Virus record (IMG/VR): IMGVR_UViG_3300028498_000055
Span: 1-26,977 of that record
Strand: one strand, 5' to 3'
Length of the DNA: 26,977 nucleotides
Origin: a virus
Shown here: positions 23,157-26,977 of the stretch, one piece after another
Numbering within the stretch: position 1 is the first letter of the stretch
How the letters are laid out: every line of letters starts with the position of its first letter
Made by a program: the position numbers and the translations under genes
Notes under the pieces: generated by a model
What the model was told of the DNA's origin: nothing
The model's input: only the letters and a program-made list of their open reading frames with translations
Database searches by the model: none

Positions 23157-23724
23157 TTTTTACACCGTTTTCAGCAAGCTTACTTTCTAATATTTGCATG
23201 GCCAAAATATCATCCTGAGGACTTAACGCTACAGTTAAAAACCCTTTCCAAGTCCCTGTGTTGGTTTGATGAGACCACATACTGTACCAGTAGGCTACCA
23301 TTTTGGTATAGTAAAAATCCGCCGGTAACCCTGTATTCATAAAGTAGGCATCGACAGAATATTGATTTTTAATATTTGGCTTGTTTTCACGCTCAAAAAA
23401 GCTATTATCAAAGGGCAAATTATCAGCTCTTAAGGCAGGGTCAAAGAAAGTAACAACATCAATATCGTTTGGTGGCCTGCCTCTCAGTGTCTCACAGTTT
23501 TCGCAGAAACTGCCATCTACCCATTGAAAACCATCGACATAACCCATGTCATACATTTTCTTACGATATCTTAAAAAACCATACAGGATAGAACATCTCT
23601 TGTGGTTAAAGCTGAAGAGCTCTATAAGCTTTAATATGCTTACCTCATAAGGAGAGCGATTGAAACTACCACCACTTTCATTTTCAGCAATAGGAGGTAT
23701 GACGCCATTTATATTCCAAATCAT
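23137..23724 (-). CDS. DUF6932-type nucleotidyltransferase-like protein
   Basis: 195 residues. The N-terminal part has the family pattern NGVIPPIAENESGGSFNRSP, then LYGFLRYRKKM. The core GFQWVDGSFCENCETLRG followed by RPPNDIDVVTFF carries the polymerase-beta nucleotidyltransferase signature: a Gly-Ser pair, fourteen residues, then Asp-Ile-Asp. Such enzymes transfer nucleotides to proteins, RNA or small molecules and occur in toxin-antitoxin and defence modules. It is the first gene of a leftward pair. The substrate is unknown, and I cannot show that the third catalytic residue is present. Confidence 0.75.
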   Translation of the reverse strand: MIWNINGVIPPIAENESGGSFNRSPYEVSILKLIELFSFNHKRCSILYGFLRYRKKMYDMGYVDGFQWVDGSFCENCETLRGRPPNDIDVVTFFDPALRADNLPFDNSFFERENKPNIKNQYSVDAYFMNTGLPADFYYTKMVAYWYSMWSHQTNTGTWKGFLTVALSPQDDILAMQILESKLAENGVKNESESI

Positions 23725-23825
23725 ATCAGTCTCTATGTTGTAAAATCTATTTGTCTTGTGTAGATATTTAAATTTCTATCCTTTAATATCTATAAGCTAT
23801 GAATATAATTATTAGCGAAATTAAT

Positions 23826-24218
23826 TCATACCTCACTACACACCCTCAGCCCAACTCCTACAGCCTCACTCAAGTCAGCACCTTCCTTAATGCTATAAGG
23901 CATATTCGGCTTCATACCATCGCGCTTCAGAGCGTCGGCAGCGGCTTTATTAAGCGGTGTACCGATAGAAGAGTCTTCGATATAGCCGAAAGGTTGAAAA
24001 TACACTTCAATGCCAAAATCCGGATAATAAACACATGATATCTCGCCATCTGTAGTGAACGGATAGGGCGTATCATGATCAACGGGCCAGAACGCTTCGT
24101 GCACCGTGACACCACCAGAAACAAACTGTCGAGCGTAGCTATCATCTTGAGAAGGGGAGCATGCAGTTAACGATAAGGCAGCTATACTAATTAACCACCT
24201 GGGCATATTGACTCGCAT
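23826..24218 (-). CDS. Lipoprotein, DUF2511-like
   Basis: 130 residues. A signal peptide (RWLISIAALSLTACS) ends in the lipobox LTAC, so the mature protein should be lipid-anchored at Cys20. The mature part (PYPFTTDGEISCVYYPDFGI; ALKRDGMKPNMPYSIKEGAD; GVGLRVC) resembles the small secreted DUF2511 family around YebY, with two cysteines that could pair. The start at 24218 has GGAG five bases upstream and overlaps the upstream gene by 28 bases; a second ATG at 24206 is weaker. Role unknown. Confidence 0.65.
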   Translation of the reverse strand: MRVNMPRWLISIAALSLTACSPSQDDSYARQFVSGGVTVHEAFWPVDHDTPYPFTTDGEISCVYYPDFGIEVYFQPFGYIEDSSIGTPLNKAAADALKRDGMKPNMPYSIKEGADLSEAVGVGLRVCSEV

Positions 24219-24484
24219 GGTACTCCGTCTTTGTCTCTATCTAGTCGTTTGTTACCACACTCCAATGCATGCTTAGCTTGCTCACAATTGGCCATTTGGC
24301 CGCAGGTACTAGGTAAGCCTTTGCATTGAGCGCCACCAGATCCCTTGGCAAACAGTGGGTGACCCACTTCGACAGATTCCTTCAAAACCGTATTGCTTTG
24401 AAATGGATTGTCTATCGTAGTAACGCCAGCATTGGACGATAAAGCGAACACAGATAGTGCCGCGGCTAGTATTAAATTTTTCAT
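24191..24484 (-). CDS. Secreted protein with an excalibur calcium-binding domain
   Basis: 97 residues. A clear signal peptide (MKNLILAAALSVFALSSNAG) is followed by a short linker and a C-terminal excalibur domain with Cys pairs and the calcium-loop motif DRDKDGVPCE. Such proteins act outside the cytoplasm and bind calcium. AAGGA lies upstream of the start. It overlaps the downstream lipoprotein gene, so both form an envelope operon. Upstream are a 28-bp palindrome and a promoter-like segment shared with the 19264-19878 gene. Confidence 0.85.
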   Translation of the reverse strand: MKNLILAAALSVFALSSNAGVTTIDNPFQSNTVLKESVEVGHPLFAKGSGGAQCKGLPSTCGQMANCEQAKHALECGNKRLDRDKDGVPCESICPGG

Positions 24485-24521
24485 TCATCACATCCTTCTG
24501 CTAATCCCAACCTAACGTATG

Positions 24522-24549
24522 CAACCCTAAGCAATATTGCTTAGGGTTG
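24522..24549. other. 28-bp perfect palindrome in the excalibur-gene leader
   Basis: CAACCCTAAGCAAT (24522-24535) is followed directly by its complement (24536-24549), so the palindrome has no spacer. Neither side has a T run. It lies in the presumed leader of the leftward excalibur-domain gene. It may be a regulator site or an RNA hairpin; as a pure terminator it would be unusual. Confidence 0.8.
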
Positions 24550-24637
24550 TAAAATAGATCTTTACCAATTTGAGAATTAAGAGGTACTAACTAATAAACT
24601 TATTGAAGCTCATTGCCAAACAATTGTATTTTACCTT

Positions 24638-24668
24638 ACTTTAACTGATTAGTAAGTTTTGAGCAATA
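24638..24668 (-). promoter_or_regulatory. Shared promoter-like segment, copy 2
   Basis: 28 of 31 bases match 19910-19940. On the minus strand TTACTA is followed 16 bases later by TAAAAT, a good promoter pair for the excalibur-lipoprotein operon. The leader would be about 140 bases and contain the 28-bp palindrome. The remaining gap 24485-25336 holds the element's right end and the leader of the acyl-CoA ligase gene; no other gene is seen. Confidence 0.5.
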
Positions 24669-24948
24669 TCATGACGCAACTATAAGCTACGACATACAAC
24701 GTTATTATATGCTTAGCGAATAAAATGTAGCTTAAGTCTTTAGGATTCACCTATAGCAAATACTATTGCGTGCCAGCCCTTGAAGATGTGATAGCTATAT
24801 GCGGACAATAGAATGTAAATTTTGTATGTTCAGAACTGTTATCAACGAGGTCAATGTAAGAAAACAGGATGGGAAAATCACAACTAATTACAAAATATTA
24901 TTGAGTCAGTGGAATAGAATTAGAGTACATTTTTAACGAAAAACGATT

Positions 24949-24969
24949 GTTGGTATTATGGTTGGTATC
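24949..24969. repeat. Right integrase arm-type sites
   Basis: GTTGGTATT at 24949-24957 and GTTGGTATC at 24961-24969, spaced 12 bases apart exactly as at 30 and 42. A weaker TTGGTAAT follows at 24983. They lie about 60-80 bases inside the right attachment site, consistent with arm sites on the other side of the core. Confidence 0.65.
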
Positions 24970-25029
24970 GTCTATTTTTAAATTGGTAATAATGTTTATT
25001 ATCAGATACTTACAACTATAGTTTAGTTT

Positions 25030-25044
25030 CCGCCATCTCCACCA
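25030..25044 (+). other. Right attachment site (attR): tmRNA/tRNA-like 3' end
   Basis: CCGCCATCTCCACCA reads as the last T-stem and acceptor-stem bases plus CCA of a tRNA-like end. It resembles the 3' end of tmRNA (ssrA) in gammaproteobacteria, where CCxCCA-type ends follow a CGCC stem. The rest of the gene is not here, as expected if the element integrated into its 3' end and the intact copy lies left of base 1. A terminator follows at once. The exact core cannot be defined without the left junction; ssrA is favoured over a tRNA but unproven. Confidence 0.6.
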
Positions 25045-25051
25045 AACATTA

Positions 25052-25086
25052 AAAATCCGATCACTTAGGTGGTCGGATTTTTTTTG
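25052..25086 (+). terminator. Terminator of the target RNA gene
   Basis: AAATCCGA-t-CAC (25053-25064) pairs with GTG-g-TCGGATTT (25069-25080), one G-U pair included, around loop TTAG. Eight T run from 25078 to 25085. It would have ended the tmRNA/tRNA transcript before integration and marks the start of chromosomal DNA. Confidence 0.85.
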
Positions 25087-25237
25087 TCTAAATTTTACGG
25101 TTAATTAAAGAAACAATGATACCAATAAACTTTTGATGAGAAAGTAAAAACTATTTATATAGAGTAATCATTAAGTTTTTGAAGTTAAGTCACAATTTTT
25201 TGTTGCCTATGGAGAACATAATATTAGCTTGTCTTAA

Positions 25238-25303
25238 AGAATAATTCTGATTATTCTTAGTTGAGGCCTATTCTTCGCATCAGGCGATGCAGTAGCAAGA
25301 ATA
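25238..25303 (+). other. Two hairpins in the leader of the acyl-CoA ligase gene
   Basis: AGAATAAT (25238-25245) pairs with ATTATTCT (25250-25257). Next, TATTCTT/AAGAATA (25269-25275, 25297-25303) encloses GCATC/GATGC (25277-25290). They lie 30-100 bases before the start codon and may form a structured 5' leader; no known riboswitch is recognised. Confidence 0.45.
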
Positions 25304-25336
25304 AGCGGACTTTCAAATAACTACAGGGAATGTATT

Positions 25337-26965
25337 ATGTTAGGAAAAATGATGTATCAGCCATTGCTGATCAGTGGTCTAATCGAACACGCTGCCCGTT
25401 ATCATGGTGATACGGCGGTTTTGTCCAAAGAAGTCGACGGACAGATGACTCATACCAATTGGCGTACTGTCTCAGATAACTCAAAACGATTGGCCAATGC
25501 ACTGGCTACACTGGGACTTAAATCATCAGAACGTATAGCAACTTTGGCTTGGAATAATCGTCGTCATTTAGAAGCTTGGTATGCGATTTCAGGTAGTGGC
25601 ATGGTTTGCCATACTATCAATCCACGTTTGTTCCCCGAGCAGCTTAGCTACATTATCAATGACGCTGATGATCGTGTACTATTTTTTGATACTACTTTCC
25701 TACCGCTAATTATGGCAATCAAAGAGCATATCAAAGGTGTTGAACACTTCATTTGTCTAAGTGATCGAGATGATAGTATCGTCGAAAAGCTGCCTAATGT
25801 ACTGTTCTTTGATGAGCTATTAGCAGAAAACTCGACTGACTTTGACTGGCCTCAATTCGATGAAGCAACAGCCAGCTCTTTATGCTACACATCCGGAACT
25901 ACCGGTAACCCTAAAGGGATTTTATATACGCATCGCTCTTCTGTGCTGCATGCGATGGCATTGTGCATGCCTGATGTCTCCGCGCTCTCTGCACAAGACG
26001 TTTTGTTACCCGTAGTACCGATGTTCCATGTCAATGCGTGGGGCACACCTTATGCAGCTGCCCTGACTGGTTGCTCTCTCATACTTCCTGGTCCAAATCT
26101 CGATGGTGACAGCCTAGTATCTCTCATTGATGATTGTCATGTTACGGTTGCTCTAGGGGTTCCAACAATCTGGCAAAGCCTATTAACCGCTGCCAAAGCC
26201 AGAGGTAGTAAGCTTGATAGCATGACGCGTACTATCGTCGGAGGAGCCGCATGCCCACCATCAGTAATCAAAACGTTCAGAGAAGACTTTAACTGCGATG
26301 CGGTGCATGGTTGGGGCATGACAGAAACCAGCCCACTTGGAACGATGAATCAAATAAAAGCCAAGCATAAATCGCTGAGTAAAGATGAGATTAATGAGTT
26401 GCGTAACTCTCAAGGTCGTCCGCCCTACGGCGTTCAGCTACGTCTCATAGATACTGACGAGCCGCTACAGCGAGTCGAAGAAGATGGTATGTCTCAAGGT
26501 CGTTTACAGATCAAAGGGCATTGGATCATCAACGATTATTACACAGAAAATCCTGATGCGATAACTGAAGATGGTTGGTTCGACACAGGCGATATTGCAA
26601 CCATTGATGCCGATGGCTATATGAATATTCGGGATCGCTCAAAAGATTTGATTAAATCTGGTGGGGAGTGGATATCGTCAGTAGAGCTAGAAAACATCGC
26701 AGTCGCCCATCCGCAGATAAGAATGGCGGCCGCTATTGCTGCAAAGCATAAAAAATGGAGCGAACGTCCAGTACTGATTGTGGTGAAGGAGCCAGATTCA
26801 GAAATTGATGAGTCGCAAGTGCTGAGCTTTTACGAAGGTAAAATCGCCAGCTGGCAAATACCCGACAAAGTCATATTTGTAGATAATATCGTCCTAAATG
26901 GCGCTGGGAAAATGGTCAAAAAGGATTTGCGTGATGACTATGGCAACGTATTGTTGGATAGCTGA
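25337..26965 (+). CDS. Medium/long-chain fatty-acid-CoA ligase (AMP-forming)
   Basis: 542 residues, complete. It would activate fatty acids to acyl-AMP and then acyl-CoA, feeding beta-oxidation or lipid synthesis in the cytoplasm. The adenylation motifs are all present: the phosphate loop CYTSGTTGNPKG from about residue 183, GWGMTETSP from 325, DGWFDTGD, the hinge region IRDRSKDLIKSGGEWISSVE, and the C-terminal GAGKMVKKDLR with the likely catalytic Lys525. It resembles the AlkK/FadD-like branch, which prefers medium-chain substrates; chain length cannot be read from sequence alone. AGGGAA precedes the start. It lies outside the element and is a normal chromosomal gene. Confidence 0.9.
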   Translation: MLGKMMYQPLLISGLIEHAARYHGDTAVLSKEVDGQMTHTNWRTVSDNSKRLANALATLGLKSSERIATLAWNNRRHLEAWYAISGSGMVCHTINPRLFPEQLSYIINDADDRVLFFDTTFLPLIMAIKEHIKGVEHFICLSDRDDSIVEKLPNVLFFDELLAENSTDFDWPQFDEATASSLCYTSGTTGNPKGILYTHRSSVLHAMALCMPDVSALSAQDVLLPVVPMFHVNAWGTPYAAALTGCSLILPGPNLDGDSLVSLIDDCHVTVALGVPTIWQSLLTAAKARGSKLDSMTRTIVGGAACPPSVIKTFREDFNCDAVHGWGMTETSPLGTMNQIKAKHKSLSKDEINELRNSQGRPPYGVQLRLIDTDEPLQRVEEDGMSQGRLQIKGHWIINDYYTENPDAITEDGWFDTGDIATIDADGYMNIRDRSKDLIKSGGEWISSVELENIAVAHPQIRMAAAIAAKHKKWSERPVLIVVKEPDSEIDESQVLSFYEGKIASWQIPDKVIFVDNIVLNGAGKMVKKDLRDDYGNVLLDS

Positions 26966-26977
26966 TTTAGCTGTTAA

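Larger units (their letters stand above)
1..25044. mobile_element. Integrated phage-satellite-like element (left end outside window)
   Basis: The element is bounded on the right by a tRNA/tmRNA-like 3'-end fragment ending at 25044. It starts at or just before base 1, with an integrase gene beside the left end. Repeats of GTTGGTATT sit at both ends. Inside are integrase, an AlpA-type regulator, a DUF1376/DnaC/DnaB replication module, a lone tape-measure-like gene and cargo genes. No terminase, portal, capsid, baseplate or lysis gene is visible. This suggests a satellite or a heavily reduced prophage. The left attachment site is not in the window, so the left border is inferred. Confidence 0.75.

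Overview
The window looks like an integrated mobile element of about 25 kb in a Psychrobacter-like (Moraxellaceae) chromosome. This rests on codon use and protein style and cannot be proven without a search. The left end starts just inside the element, beside a P4-type tyrosine integrase. The right end lies near 25,044, where a 3'-end fragment of a tmRNA- or tRNA-like gene is followed by a terminator. A chromosomal acyl-CoA ligase gene follows. Repeated integrase arm-type sites (GTTGGTATT) occur at both ends.

Layout: (1) 92-3311, integrase and a coiled-coil protein of unknown function. (2) 3292-7821, a 1381-residue tape-measure-like gene bracketed by two identical 82-bp repeats. (3) 7895-14555, a rightward operon with an AlpA-type regulator, an HTH_39-like protein, a gene carrying four 21-bp iterons, small phage-type genes, then a DUF1376 protein, a DnaC-type loader and a DnaB helicase. 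(4) 14898-16576, small unknown genes, the last apparently frameshifted. (5) 16.6-19.26 kb, almost protein-free, packed with short hairpins and interrupted only by a small basic regulator-like gene (18406-18633) flanked by GTTACACGGTAAC palindromes. (6) 19264-24484, cargo: an anchored protein, a regulator, a TPR plus HEPN-like pair converging on a DUF6932-type nucleotidyltransferase pair, a lipoprotein and an excalibur-domain protein.

No terminase, portal, capsid, baseplate or lysis gene was seen. Integrase, AlpA, its own replication module and cargo without a virion module fit a phage satellite better than a complete prophage. The lone tape-measure gene is then the odd item and may point to interaction with a helper phage's tail.

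The strongest candidates for something undescribed are the hairpin-rich region, which contains two tandem copies whose stems differ in sequence but stay paired; the repeat-bracketed tape-measure cassette; the palindrome and small-regulator set; and the convergent TPR/HEPN-like and nucleotidyltransferase modules.
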